From JAPOUP01 sp965221405 (lineage in GTDB: Bacteria > Pseudomonadota > Alphaproteobacteria > Rhodobacterales > Rhodobacteraceae), in assembly GCA_965221405.1 (NCBI GenBank), contig CBDCSE010000003.1:62001-126000 (forward strand): a stretch of 64,000 nucleotides of DNA, read 5' to 3'. The notes below the pieces were generated by a model. That model was not told the DNA's origin. It saw only the letters and a program-made list of their open reading frames with translations, and did not search any database. Positions 43,807 to 52,560 of this stretch are shown one piece after another; the stretch's first letter is position 1; each line of letters begins with the position of its first letter. The position numbers and the translations under genes were made by a program.

Positions 43807-44265
43807 TGTGTCCTCCTGTGGAGCGGTGGTCTGAATTCATCGCGTCAAGCGACTGTGAGTCCCCTATAACCTTTAGGGATTGCCATCATCCAATAACAGA
43901 TGCGTGTATCGGATGGATCCTCACATCCTGCCGCAAAACGGAAATCCGTCAACCACCCGATCCGTCCGTCCGGGCGTTCACCGGCATTCCTTCGGTGGCC
44001 TGTAAATCGATGGAATCGGAAGGAGTGGCCATCACAGCCCAAGCCCGCCTGCCAGAGTTCATGGAAGACTTCATGTTGATCCTGCCTGCCTGATGCAAAG
44101 ACGCTAAACCAAAGTAAACCGAAAGTTCGGGGCGGGCCGCAAAACATGGTCTTGGATGCGGATTTCCGTGATGCGTGACCGAAAGTGACCCCTTCACGGA
44201 CGAACTCGTACTTCAGTATTTTGACAGTCACCTCCCTGACGCTACCGGCGCCAGCCGGTAGTTAT
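43807..44265. promoter_or_regulatory. Bufferin promoter region, gene-free
   Basis: About 460 bp between the AbrB-type gene and bufA1, both minus. It must hold the buf promoter, but I could not identify a convincing CueR or ECF-type site by eye. No conserved ORF. Confidence 0.4.
44242..44261. terminator. 8-bp perfect hairpin after the AbrB-type gene
   Basis: CTACCGGC and GCCGGTAG around a GCCA loop, five bases after the stop codon (minus strand). No T-tract follows; the stem is strong and placed like a terminator. Confidence 0.5.
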
Positions 44266-45324
44266 TCACTTCCAGTTCTGCAGCAATGCGGCGAACGTTG
44301 GTGCCAGCAGCACGATGAAGACTATGCGCAGGATGTGATGGGCTACAACCAGGGCGACGTCGGCACCCGCGACCAACGCGATGACCGTCATTTCGGCCTG
44401 TCCGCCGGGAAGAAACGCGAGAATGACCTCAAGCTCGCCTTTCGGCGGGGCTCCGGGCAGGATTCCAGGCAGGACTCCCAGGGCAAGCGTGATGAAAGCG
44501 AGGCTGATTGTGGCCACGATCAGGCTGAACAGCAATCCGGCACCCAGATCCCGCCTGAACTCCGCGGCTGTGATGCCTGTATACGTGGCTCCGACCGTGA
44601 TCCCGATGAAGAACTGGGCCACCCAGATCATCTCGGCCGGCGGACGGTGTGAAAGCACGCCGGAAAGACTCAGCGTGGCGGTAACGATCATGGGGCCGAT
44701 GATCGACGCACCGAAAAGGTTCAGGCGCCTGGCCGCCCGCCATCCAACCAGAGCCGCCGCCACCATCAATGCCGTCTGTCCGATGGGCAGATCCCCGATT
44801 GGTTCACCCGGCGGATCAGTAAGATCCAGTCCATAGATCAAGGTCAGCAGGAATGGTGCGGCGGTCACGATCACTAGAACACGGGTGGCGTGTATGAGTG
44901 ACATCGTCCTGACATTTCCACCGGCCTCCGCGCCGAGAACGAGCATGTCCTGCAGTCCACCGGGCATGGCGGCAAAATATGCGGTTGGATGGTCGAAGCC
45001 ATAAACGCGGCGAAGCAGGGGATATCCGACACAGCCTATGGTCACGACAAGAAATGGAACCAGGATCAGGGAGGGCGCGTAGCGGGGAAGTTCCGTGACC
45101 AGTTCTGGAGTTACGGAAGCCCCGATGGCGACTCCAAGAAAAGTGCGCATGAACGTACCTAAGCCACCCATTCCCTGCAGCCTTACACCGGCCAGCGCGA
45201 CTGCCAGGCATGCGAGCATTGGTCCTAGAAGAAGAGGAAGCGGCAGGCCAAGCGCGAGAAAAGCGACCGCACCTGCGCCCGCTGCGATCCCGGTGCTGAT
45301 GCGGGGTTTTGTGACGAGCTTCAT
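44266..45324 (-). CDS. AbrB-family (AmoA-like) membrane protein
   Basis: A 352-residue membrane protein with ten or so helices in two similar halves, the AbrB/ammonia monooxygenase-like permease family. Marker segments are LPLPLLLGPMLACLAVALAG and FFAAMPGG-like AYFAAMPGGLQDMLVLGAEA in the first half. VILAFLPGGQAEMTVIALVA in the second half is the repeat of the P-G-G-x-(Q/E)-(D/E)-M motif. Transport activity is presumed but the substrate is unknown. It is divergent from xdhC. The N-terminus is preceded by a 244-bp gene-free intergenic region. Confidence 0.88.
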   Translation of the reverse strand: MKLVTKPRISTGIAAGAGAVAFLALGLPLPLLLGPMLACLAVALAGVRLQGMGGLGTFMRTFLGVAIGASVTPELVTELPRYAPSLILVPFLVVTIGCVGYPLLRRVYGFDHPTAYFAAMPGGLQDMLVLGAEAGGNVRTMSLIHATRVLVIVTAAPFLLTLIYGLDLTDPPGEPIGDLPIGQTALMVAAALVGWRAARRLNLFGASIIGPMIVTATLSLSGVLSHRPPAEMIWVAQFFIGITVGATYTGITAAEFRRDLGAGLLFSLIVATISLAFITLALGVLPGILPGAPPKGELEVILAFLPGGQAEMTVIALVAGADVALVVAHHILRIVFIVLLAPTFAALLQNWK

Positions 45325-45568
45325 GCAGCGGTTGTAGAGCAGTGTACCGTCGGTTGCGCAAGTTATCCCTGATACGCATTCGATACCGATAAGAGGGGCT
45401 GTCGCATGTTCGTGCAGTTAGGGTCCGGGAAGTATAAGGGCTTCTGGGAAAACCGAGCGGGAGTCGCTGGCTTGCACAATCAACGGCTTTCTTGAATCGG
45501 GCGCTCTGCTGTGCTGGAAGCATAATGGCTGATTTGGCTGTTTCCCGGGGACGACGGCGTATGGACAG

Positions 45569-46555
45569 ATGATCCATGAATATGATAGCATTCCGGAGAC
45601 CGCTCTGGGTTGGCACCGCGATGGTAAAGGCGCCGTTCTGGCGACTGTCGTGGGGACCTGGGGGTCGGCGCCGCGACCTGTGGGAAGCCAGCTGGCGGTT
45701 AGCGGAGAGGCCGAGATCGCCGGATCGGTCTCGGGTGGCTGCGTTGAGGGTGCTGTCGTCATCGAGGCGACCGAGGCACTTGAGGACGGCAGGTCACGTA
45801 TGCTGGAATTCGGGGTAAGTGACGATGAGGCTTTTCACGTAGGACTGGCCTGCGGCGGCACGATCCGGGTGATGGTTGAGCCTATAGGCGCCCAGATACC
45901 CGAGGCGATGTTGGCGGAGTTGTGCGCGGCGAGGTCAGAACGGCGGCCCGTGGCCTACATCGTCGAGACCTCGTTATGGACCCGGCGGCTGGCGGGGGCG
46001 GACGATGCGATGCCCGGTGATGCACTTCATCAGCGTTTCAGGTCCGACGCTTCTGGATTCTCGGGTGAGACATTCGTCGCCATTCACAATCCACCACTCC
46101 AAATGGCTGTTGTGGGGGCCGTTCACATCGCACAGCCCCTGATGGTTATGGCACGTCTGGCAGGATATGATGCCGTCGTGGTCGATCCGCGGGAGGCTTT
46201 CGCTTCCGAGGCCCGTTTCCCCGGCGAGCGAATTCTGCACGACTGGCCGGATGAGGCTTTGGCCGCAGTTGGGCTTGACGCTCGCACCGCGGTCGTAACG
46301 CTTACCCACGATCCAAAGCTGGATGATCCGGCTATTGTCAAGGCGCTGAATTCCAACGTGTTCTATCTGGGCTGCCTTGGTTCGGCCCGAACGCATGCGA
46401 AGCGTGTGGTCCGTCTCAGGGAGCAAGGTTTCGCTGACAGCGACATCGCCCGTATTCACGCGCCTGTGGGGCTTGACATCGGATCAAAAGCCCCCGCCGA
46501 GATCGCTGTGTCCATCATGGCGGAGATCACGAAAGCGCTGCGGCGGCGCGGATGA
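45569..46555 (+). CDS. xdhC: XdhC/CoxI-family molybdoenzyme maturation factor
   Basis: A 328-residue protein. The XdhC N-terminal domain shows VVGTWGSAPRPVGSQLAVSG, GSVSGGCVEGAVVIEATEAL and FGVSDDEAFHVGLACGGTIR. The C-terminal Rossmann domain shows GAVHIAQPLMVMARLAGYDA and VTLTHDPKLDDPAIVKAL. It inserts sulfurated molybdenum cofactor into xanthine dehydrogenase-type hydroxylases. No such enzyme lies in the window. The stop overlaps the next gene's ATG (ATGA), so a two-gene operon is formed. Confidence 0.9.
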   Translation: MIHEYDSIPETALGWHRDGKGAVLATVVGTWGSAPRPVGSQLAVSGEAEIAGSVSGGCVEGAVVIEATEALEDGRSRMLEFGVSDDEAFHVGLACGGTIRVMVEPIGAQIPEAMLAELCAARSERRPVAYIVETSLWTRRLAGADDAMPGDALHQRFRSDASGFSGETFVAIHNPPLQMAVVGAVHIAQPLMVMARLAGYDAVVVDPREAFASEARFPGERILHDWPDEALAAVGLDARTAVVTLTHDPKLDDPAIVKALNSNVFYLGCLGSARTHAKRVVRLREQGFADSDIARIHAPVGLDIGSKAPAEIAVSIMAEITKALRRRG

Positions 46556-47544
46556 GGTTCGGAGCGGTAAAGATCCCGGATGCCGAGGGCGCGGTTCTGG
46601 CGCATTCAATCTTGATCGCGGGCAAGAAGTTACGCAAGGGACGGATATTGGATGCCTCGGATCTGGCATCAATGCGTGAGGCGGGTCTTCAGGACGTGAT
46701 CGTCGCGCGGCTGGACGCCGACGATATCGCCGAAGACCCAGCTGCCGCATCGATCGCCCGGGCGATGGTGCCGGATCCCGCACTGTCATATCTGCGGTTG
46801 ACTGAAGCCAGTACGGGCAGGGTAAATTTCCACGCTACGGTTCCCGGCGTCCTCAAGCTGGAGGTGGACAGGATCGAGGCCGCGAACCGGGTTGATCCAT
46901 TGATCACCATCGCGACTTTGCCTCCCCTTGAACAGACCGGGCCGGGAAGACTGGTGGCGACGGTGAAGATCATTTCCTACGGAGTCGCCCGCCCGTCGGT
47001 TGAACGGGTGACGGAGCTTCTCCGGGGAGCCATGTGTATCCAGCCGGTGGTGATCCGGGACGCAGCCCTAATCCAGACCGATACGGGGGCTGGACCGGTG
47101 AAGGGTGAGAACGCGGTTCGAGGCAGGCTGGAGGCGCTCGGCATCGCTATGGGCGAGGTGGTGACGGTACCGCATCGGGCACGGCCCTTGGCGGATTCGA
47201 TCGCGGCCCTGTCGACTGGGCTTGTGTTGATCCTGACCGCTTCGGCAACCTCCGATCCGGATGACGTTGGGCCGACGGCTGTTCGTGAGGCCGGGGGGAG
47301 GGTTACGAGATTCGGAATGCCGGTTGATCCGGGCAACCTGCTTTTCCTTGGCCATCAGGGTGGTAGGCCGGTGATCGGCTTGCCGGGCTGCGCCCGCTCG
47401 CCGACCCTGAACGGCGCCGATTGGGTGCTGGAACGGGTTGCCTGCGGATTGGAGGTAAGCGACAGAGACATTGCGGCGATGGGTGTTGGCGGATTGTTGA
47501 AGGAAAGCCCCGCAAGGCCTTATCCAAGGGAACGACGGCGGTGA
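46552..47544 (+). CDS. Molybdopterin-binding (MoeA/CinA-like) protein
   Basis: A 330-residue protein. The first part (EGAVLAHSILIAGKKLRKGR, DASDLASMREAGLQDVIVAR) matches the domain usually joined to molybdopterin-binding modules in XdhC clusters. The C-terminal part ends in the MoeA-like FGMPVDPGNLLFLGHQGGRP and IGLPGCARSPTLNGADWVL, so it may bind MPT or Mo-MPT. In relatives the same protein is sometimes fused to a MobA-type cytidylyltransferase domain, which is absent here. It is translationally coupled to xdhC. Confidence 0.8.
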   Translation: MRFGAVKIPDAEGAVLAHSILIAGKKLRKGRILDASDLASMREAGLQDVIVARLDADDIAEDPAAASIARAMVPDPALSYLRLTEASTGRVNFHATVPGVLKLEVDRIEAANRVDPLITIATLPPLEQTGPGRLVATVKIISYGVARPSVERVTELLRGAMCIQPVVIRDAALIQTDTGAGPVKGENAVRGRLEALGIAMGEVVTVPHRARPLADSIAALSTGLVLILTASATSDPDDVGPTAVREAGGRVTRFGMPVDPGNLLFLGHQGGRPVIGLPGCARSPTLNGADWVLERVACGLEVSDRDIAAMGVGGLLKESPARPYPRERRR

Positions 47545-47629
47545 GCTGAGAGACCGGTTAGCCTTTCAGGACTGATAGATCCATCGACTCCATGGTTTTT
47601 CTCCCTGCCTTTTGATGGGCTTGCTCGGG

Positions 47630-48169
47630 TCAATTTCCAGTCATGGCTCTTCTTGACCTCTTCCTCGCCGCGTCAGCCGTCCTTCTGGCCAGTAGCCCTT
47701 CGGCCGCCAGCTGGCGTATGACCTGGGTCCGCGACAGCTTTGAGTCCTCCGCTATAGCGTCGTATTTCCGTGTCTCGTGTTTGGATAGACTGAGTTCCGC
47801 TCCGTGCCAGTCCATATCGCCGATCTCCGCCACCGCTCCGAGAGCGTCGAGGCGATCCAGGGCTTCCAGCAGCGTTGATGCCGCGGAACTGGCTTTGCCT
47901 TCCTCTATCCGGTAAAGCGTCTCCCGGCATATGCCGACGCGGCGGGCGAACTCGGAGCGGCTGACCTTCCGCCGCTTCCGTTCTTCTGCGACCCAGTTCC
48001 ACAACCATCGGACGGTCAGGCTGTCTTCTTTTTCCGAGGCATCCCCGTTTCCCGCTGCTCCAGGCCGGCTGGTGCCGGGCCGTTGCAGCGATCTCAGGCT
48101 CAAGAATTTGTTGAGTTTGTCGACGTTACAGTCCTGTTCAATGGCAAAAAGATCAGCGGCGCTCTTCAC
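47630..48169 (-). CDS. XRE-like HTH regulator with C-terminal extension
   Basis: A 179-residue protein. A Cro/C1-type helix-turn-helix lies in the middle (WVAEERKRRKVSRSEFARRV, ICRETLYRIEEGKASSAAST). A C-terminal part (SKLSRTQVIRQLAAEGLLAR) resembles an RHH/HTH-like helix. The start is a GTG at 48169; an internal start nearer the HTH is possible. It lies antisense to the first part of the ORF with the G20 tract. Possibly an antitoxin-type regulator, but no toxin gene could be identified next to it. Confidence 0.7.
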   Translation of the reverse strand: MKSAADLFAIEQDCNVDKLNKFLSLRSLQRPGTSRPGAAGNGDASEKEDSLTVRWLWNWVAEERKRRKVSRSEFARRVGICRETLYRIEEGKASSAASTLLEALDRLDALGAVAEIGDMDWHGAELSLSKHETRKYDAIAEDSKLSRTQVIRQLAAEGLLARRTADAARKRSRRAMTGN

Positions 48170-48694
48170 AGAAATGTGCTGCCGTCTGAGGGAAATGCGT
48201 GGCGGGAGGAATGCAAAGGGGTATCGCTTGCTGGCATTGTCTCTGGCAACCTTGAACTCTTGGGCATGGCATCGGGAGAGCTTCGAGTCATTTTCCAGGA
48301 CGTTCGATCACAGAACGGATTGGGACAACCAGGGACAATAGTGCTTTTGCAGGGGCGCAACACCATCCGGACATTGCGCACCGGATTCGGTCTGGCAACC
48401 GTTGCCATGCAATCGGTTTATCGGTGGGGGGGGGGGGGGGGGGGGTGGATCTGTCATTTCTGTTGCCAACGGCTGGTCGGGAGGCTTTGGCCGCTTCCTC
48501 GAATCAACAGTTGCAGCAGATCATTTTGGCCCTCGACCAGTTCGTATCGCCGATCGCCGCAGGGCATGCTGAGTCTTTCACCAACGATGGGTTCCTGCGT
48601 TGGATTGTTGCCACAGGGCAGTACGATCTTTGTGGACCGCTGGAGGTCGCGCCACGACCAAGCAATCAACCCGAGCAATTGGCCTCCTTGGTAG
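48083..48694 (+). CDS. Unknown ORF interrupted by a 20-G homopolymer
   Basis: I do not recognise the protein. One frame (TTG start, VTVLFNGKKISGALHRNVLP, ELLGMASGELRVIFQDVRSQ, AVQ-like SVYRW) enters the G tract and then runs GGGGGGWICHFC to a stop at 48694. Past the tract a second frame is better protein-like: VDLSFLLPTAGREALAASSN, QQLQQIILALDQFVSPIAAG and LGRGDIL-like regions, open to ~48780. A tract of 18 or 21 Gs, instead of 20, would join them into one protein. The start is uncertain because the 5' part overlaps the antisense HTH gene. Confidence 0.45.
   Translation: MQRSQAQEFVEFVDVTVLFNGKKISGALHRNVLPSEGNAWREECKGVSLAGIVSGNLELLGMASGELRVIFQDVRSQNGLGQPGTIVLLQGRNTIRTLRTGFGLATVAMQSVYRWGGGGGGWICHFCCQRLVGRLWPLPRINSCSRSFWPSTSSYRRSPQGMLSLSPTMGSCVGLLPQGSTIFVDRWRSRHDQAINPSNWPPW
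48426..48445. repeat. Poly-G tract of 20
   Basis: Twenty consecutive G, the only such homopolymer in the window. It is located inside the ORF above and would be highly slippage-prone. Confidence 0.95.
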
Positions 48695-48769
48695 GTCGCG
48701 GTGATATCCTTCGGTGCTACAGTGGGCGTGAGGATGCCGTAATCCGAACATATGCGAGTGAGGATGGGC

Positions 48770-49049
48770 CCCTTGTTGTACTTTCTCGGCGATCGCCGAG
48801 GCGGCCACCAGCCATGGCCGGGCCGACATGGTGGTCCATCTCGGCGAGCAGGTCTTCATCCTCGAGTTCAGGATGGCGGACAGTGCGGACGACACGGAGA
48901 CAGCACTGTCCGCTGCCTTCACCCAGATGCGGGCACGGGGCTATGCCGACAGGTGCCATGGCCAGCCCGTCCATCTGGTCGCCATCGCGTGCGGGCGCGA
49001 CGCGCGCAACCTGCTGGAGGTCCGGGCTGAGCCGGCCGTCGTTCCCTGA
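48770..49049 (+). pseudogene. PD-(D/E)XK nuclease-like fragment (DUF1703/AAA-linked type)
   Basis: Reads SAIAEAATSHGRADMVVHLG, then EQVFILEFRMADSADDTETA, and finally AFTQMRARGYADRCHGQPVH, LVAIACGRDARNLLEVRAEP. This is the C-terminal nuclease domain found in the DUF1703 family with catalytic Asp (GRADM) and Glu (LEF) but Arg instead of the usual Lys (EFRM). The AAA part that normally precedes it is absent. It is an isolated fragment next to the G20 ORF. Confidence 0.65.
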
Positions 49050-49502
49050 TGGGCCGGGCCATCGGCTCTGGAGCCCAGCGGCTCCGGCACGGACAATGGG
49101 TTCACAGCGCCCCGTAAGACCTGTCCTTCCCCCACACGCCGCTCCAGAGTAAGCGATTAAAGTACGGCGTCGCGGCCCGATCCGAGCTGGATTTCCGTTT
49201 GACCCGTCTTCGACAGTAAATCCTCGATCCTGAAGTTTTGCGTGACCGGATCCCAATGAAATCAGCGTCCCGGGACTCCGAATCCTGGACGGCCAGCGGA
49301 AATGTAGTGCCATTAAAGCGCGGAAAATTGGCTTCTTATGTTGCCCCGGTGGTATACTTATGTTGCCCCCGCGGTATAATTGCCCCCGTTCCACAGTGAG
49401 GTGCAACACCCTATGTGGGTGAATGGTGGTCGTATCGACGCATGATGCTGCGAATCGGCCGGATGGCGGCGACAGTCCCTGTGATGAAACTGGGAGACCG
49501 CC
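49050..49502. other. Gene-free stretch with 22-bp tandem repeat
   Basis: About 450 bp. Two copies of a 22-bp unit, ATGTTGCCCCGGTGGTATAC and relatives, lie at 49338-49359 and 49360-49381. The unit contains TATACT and TATAAT, which look like -10 boxes. No ORF recognised. Confidence 0.5.
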
Positions 49503-49718
49503 ATGCCCGAGGGCCAGCGCCACCTGACCCACCCCGGGAGATGCCAGATCCACGCCCTAAGGAAAAGCGGTCTTTCTGACGGGGCGATCGCCCGCCAGCT
49601 CGGGCGCGACCGCACGACGGTCTGGCGCGAGGTGCGCCGGAACCCGGGAGAGCGCGCCTGCCGGCACGCCCGGGCGCAGCGGAGGTCCGAGGCGCGGCGC
49701 CGCGCCGCCCCGTCAGGC
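49503..49718 (+). pseudogene. IS30-family transposase N-terminal fragment
   Basis: HLTHPGRCQIHALRKSGLSD, GAIARQLGRDRTTVWREVRR and a basic tail correspond to the HTH region of IS30 transposases (LTxEERxxIxxLxxxGxSxxxIAxxLGRxxSTVSREI). The frame is cut off at SGAP, where a DruA-like fragment on the other strand begins. No DDE core remains. Confidence 0.7.
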
Positions 49719-49886
49719 GCCCCTCGCAGCGGTCCAGCCCAGGTGCCCGCGGATGGTCTTCGCGGGCCCGTTGCGGCTGTCGTTGGGGAAAAGCGCCACG
49801 GTCTCCTGGATGTCGGCGATCTGGCGCCGGTTCACCCGGCGCCCCGGGAAGGCGGGCGGCCTGAGGTCGATGGTTCGCTGGTCCAT
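49713..49886 (-). pseudogene. DUF4338/DruA-like N-terminal fragment
   Basis: A 57-residue frame starting MDQRTIDLRPPAFPGRRVNR. The segment QIADIQETVALFPNDSRNGP then AKTIRGHLGWTAARGA resembles the N-terminal helical part of DUF4338 proteins. This is the DruA component of the Druantia defence family, also common as cargo of mobile elements. It ends in a stop shortly after and lacks the rest. The identification is moderately secure at best. Confidence 0.45.
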
Positions 49887-50288
49887 GGCGCGACTCCCGG
49901 AAATCCGGGGACAGACTGCGAATCACGGGCGGCTTGACAGGGGGGTGCGGGAAAAAAATTTTCCGGGCGCGGAAAAGCCGCTCTCCATCAACGGGTTGCG
50001 CGACGGAAAAATATCACCCTCCAGGCCGCAAGTCTATCCGAATGCCATTGCGCTGCCCCTCGTGGAGCGTCCAAAGCGCATTCAGGAAGCGACCGCCTCG
50101 CGGCAAATGTCCTGCCGGAAGGGCATCCCGATCAGACCAAGCATCGCCGCGATGTCGCCTGGACGGACAGACTCTATTTCCGGGTAACCGTAGCCGGTTG
50201 ACACTCGGGTTGCGGTTCGTCCGGTTCCATGCCATTTTCTCCCCCAGTGACCGCCGGAACTGCGGCGCGGGCAGAACATGCAGGTGAC

Positions 50289-50862
50289 ATGATGCATGCT
50301 GACAGAACGGCACTGACGGATGGGATTTGGGCGCGTATCGGGGACATGCTGCCGGGCAGGAAGTCCGACCCCGGCGGAACGGTCCGTCCAGGCGTCCCGG
50401 CGGTGGGCGCAAAAAAGGGGAGGGCCAAAACCAGGGAATCCGGCGCTCCCAGGGTGGCCTGAAGGGCGGGGCCGTCACCGTCGTGGACGCGCTCGGGTAC
50501 CCGGTGCACCCCACGGTCCCGTCCGGGCAGGCGCATGATCTGGCGGGGGTTCCGGACCTCCTGGACGGCCCTGCGTTCGGGGCGCTGGTGGGCGGCAGGG
50601 CCTCCGGCGCCGACTTGATGCTGGAGGCTCCGGAGGGACGCGGAGCGGAGGCGGTGATCCCGCCGGGGCGGAACCGGACGACGCCCCGGGCGCGTGACAG
50701 GGAGATGCACGGGTGGCGGCGCCCGGTTGGACAGTTTCCTCCCGAAGACCAGAGAGTTCCGGGCGACCGCGATGCGCTGCGACAGGACCGACGGGAGTTT
50801 CGCGGCGGGGATCCGCCCCGGTGCCGACGTGGTCGTCGTCTCATGACTGTTAGCAGGCCCTA
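50289..50862 (+). pseudogene. IS5-family transposase, internally deleted (left flank of AAA ATPase 2)
   Basis: It begins LTDGIWARIGDMLPGRKSDP, the N-terminus of IS5-type transposases. After a deletion, a frame change gives AVTVVDALGYPVHPTVPSGQ, DLLDGPAFGALVGGRASGAD, RGAEAVIPPGRNRTTPRARD. A C-terminal part matches the YxxR..H..E..F..LK..R..TRYDK region in broken form. The 3' end, ATGACTGTTAGCAGGCCCTA, faces the ATPase gene. A related inverted copy lies beyond the ATPase. Confidence 0.7.
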
Positions 50863-50894
50863 ACTTTACAATCACCTACTGAAGAGAGATCTCT

Positions 50895-52199
50895 ATGCCC
50901 GCATTCAGGCGAAAAGAGTTGGAGAATTTCGTCAAAGACGGCTCAAAATCCTTTCCACCAGTCTTTGTGGGTCGGAAGGACATCATCGACGATATTCTCA
51001 TGACATCCTGTCGGGCGTTTGAACGTGGCAATGCGCCAGCTGGAAATACGGTCATCATTCAAGGGGCCCCGGGCGCGGGCAAAACATCTGTCCTGACCGC
51101 ATTACAGCGTCAGTCAGAGCGAGAGGATACCCAGCCCCGCCCTGTCATTGCCACGCCCGCTGATATTGAAACCCGCCGCCCCGAGGTGCTGAAAGCCATT
51201 TCTGTCGTGGCCTCCAAGCCTGAAGCTGAGTGGGTCACCATAGTCAAGAGTGCAGGTGCGGGGTTGGCGCAAAGAGCGGGAAGCATAAGTGTTCTCTCGT
51301 TCAGTGCCGATTTTGCGAATATGGCGAAAGAGACAGAGCCAGAAGATTTATTCGCCTTAAGAAAGATGGTGCCCCCCGAAAAGTGGGTTAATCCTGTGAT
51401 TCTCGCCATTGACGAAGCACAACGTTTTGCTGGGGACCACACAACCCCTCATGCGGCGTTCCTGCAGTATATTCATGATGCAACCCAGGCACCGATGCCA
51501 TTGACACTAGTCTTTGCGGGCTTGGGCGATACAGCAAATCGGGTCAATGAGATGGGGCTCACGAATGGTGTTTTTTCCTATACGATAGGGGCATTGACAC
51601 CAAAGGAACGTGGGCAGGTTGTTGATGGCTTCACCAAACATTTCAATATTCCAGTGGGGCATCAGCATGAGAGGCTACATTCCTTTTTCGATTCAACCGA
51701 TGGCTGGCCCCGTCACATTTACTGGGCGCAACGCGCTTTGGCCGAAACGCTCCTAAAGCCAGAAATTGATGGACATCTGGATAAAATCCCCGATTGGTCG
51801 AGGGTTGAAAAACGACGCGACCGGTTCCGCATCGGGTATTACGAGAATAGAAACTCGGCGGAAATGAAACAATCAAAAAAACTTGTCGGCGCGGTTCTGA
51901 AAACAGTGGCGTCCTGCAATGATCATGCCGTCACTACTGATTTCACAGACATTGTCGATCAGATAAATCACTGCACAAATCAATTTGCGAACTATAGCAG
52001 TGGATGGCTGGTTCCCGAGAAATTCGGAACAGGGAATGGCGCCATCAATCGTTACATCGAACATCTCGTCCATCAAGGTGCGCTGGCGGAAGAGACATCG
52101 ACACACAGTTACATTTGTCCCATACCCAGTTTCCAGTCCTACTTGATTGAGCAGGCGAATTTCACACCAAAAGAGAAACTGGCTCTTGAACAGATGTGA
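50895..52199 (+). CDS. Orphan AAA+ ATPase, copy 2
   Basis: A 434-residue ATPase. FVGRKDIIDDIL precedes the Walker A GAPGAGKT (57-64). Walker B is VILAIDEAQRFAG (Asp-Glu at 173-174), with a sensor-like LVFAGLGDTANRV, and TDGWPRHIYWAQRALAETLL follows. The C-terminal region ends with HLVHQGALAEE and CPIPSFQSYLIEQA. The architecture is the same as the protein at 18999-20489, with low overall identity. Base composition is AT-richer than surroundings. It has its own ribosome site (AAGAGAGAT). Flanked on both sides by inverted IS5-type transposase remnants. Confidence 0.85.
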   Translation: MPAFRRKELENFVKDGSKSFPPVFVGRKDIIDDILMTSCRAFERGNAPAGNTVIIQGAPGAGKTSVLTALQRQSEREDTQPRPVIATPADIETRRPEVLKAISVVASKPEAEWVTIVKSAGAGLAQRAGSISVLSFSADFANMAKETEPEDLFALRKMVPPEKWVNPVILAIDEAQRFAGDHTTPHAAFLQYIHDATQAPMPLTLVFAGLGDTANRVNEMGLTNGVFSYTIGALTPKERGQVVDGFTKHFNIPVGHQHERLHSFFDSTDGWPRHIYWAQRALAETLLKPEIDGHLDKIPDWSRVEKRRDRFRIGYYENRNSAEMKQSKKLVGAVLKTVASCNDHAVTTDFTDIVDQINHCTNQFANYSSGWLVPEKFGTGNGAINRYIEHLVHQGALAEETSTHSYICPIPSFQSYLIEQANFTPKEKLALEQM

Positions 52200-52309
52200 C
52201 CGCCGACCAAAGTGATGCCGCGCAATTCATAAGCGCACCCTTTAATCCCCCCATTAAAGGATCGCCCGTTCAGAAAGCCGGTCGCTGACGGTCGGATAAT
52301 AACGTGCGT

Positions 52310-52560
52310 TAAGGCCTGTTGACAGTCACAATGCCGCGACCACGCCGGCGACGAGATGAATTCCGGCGGCAAAGCTCGCGGCGGTCCTGTCACGGTGCGC
52401 CGCGTTCGCCCGGAACTCCCTGGTTTTTGGGAGGAAACTGTCCATCGGGCACCGCCACCCATACATCTCCTGGTCACGCGCCCGGGGCGCCGTCCGGTTC
52501 CGGGAATCACGCGGATCACACCGGAGCCCCGCATAATCGGCCCCGGCACGCGCCGACGGA
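52310..52560 (-). pseudogene. IS5-family transposase C-terminal fragment (right flank of AAA ATPase 2)
   Basis: Read on the minus strand, frames spell the Trp-Arg-Cys-Pro-Met-Asp-Ser-Phe-Leu-Pro-Lys-Thr-Arg-Glu-Phe series and then DRTAASFAAGIHLVAGVVA. This equals the C-terminal region of the element at 50289-50862. The IS end on this side, TTGACAGTCACAATG and the rest, is the inverted counterpart of ATGACTGTTAGCAGG. The part further from the ATPase is missing. Confidence 0.65.

Noticed and set aside
48083..48424. HipA-like kinase next to the HTH gene at 47630-48169
   Set aside because: VLFNGKKI resembles the HipA start, but no downstream HipA motif appears and the HTH gene is on the other strand.
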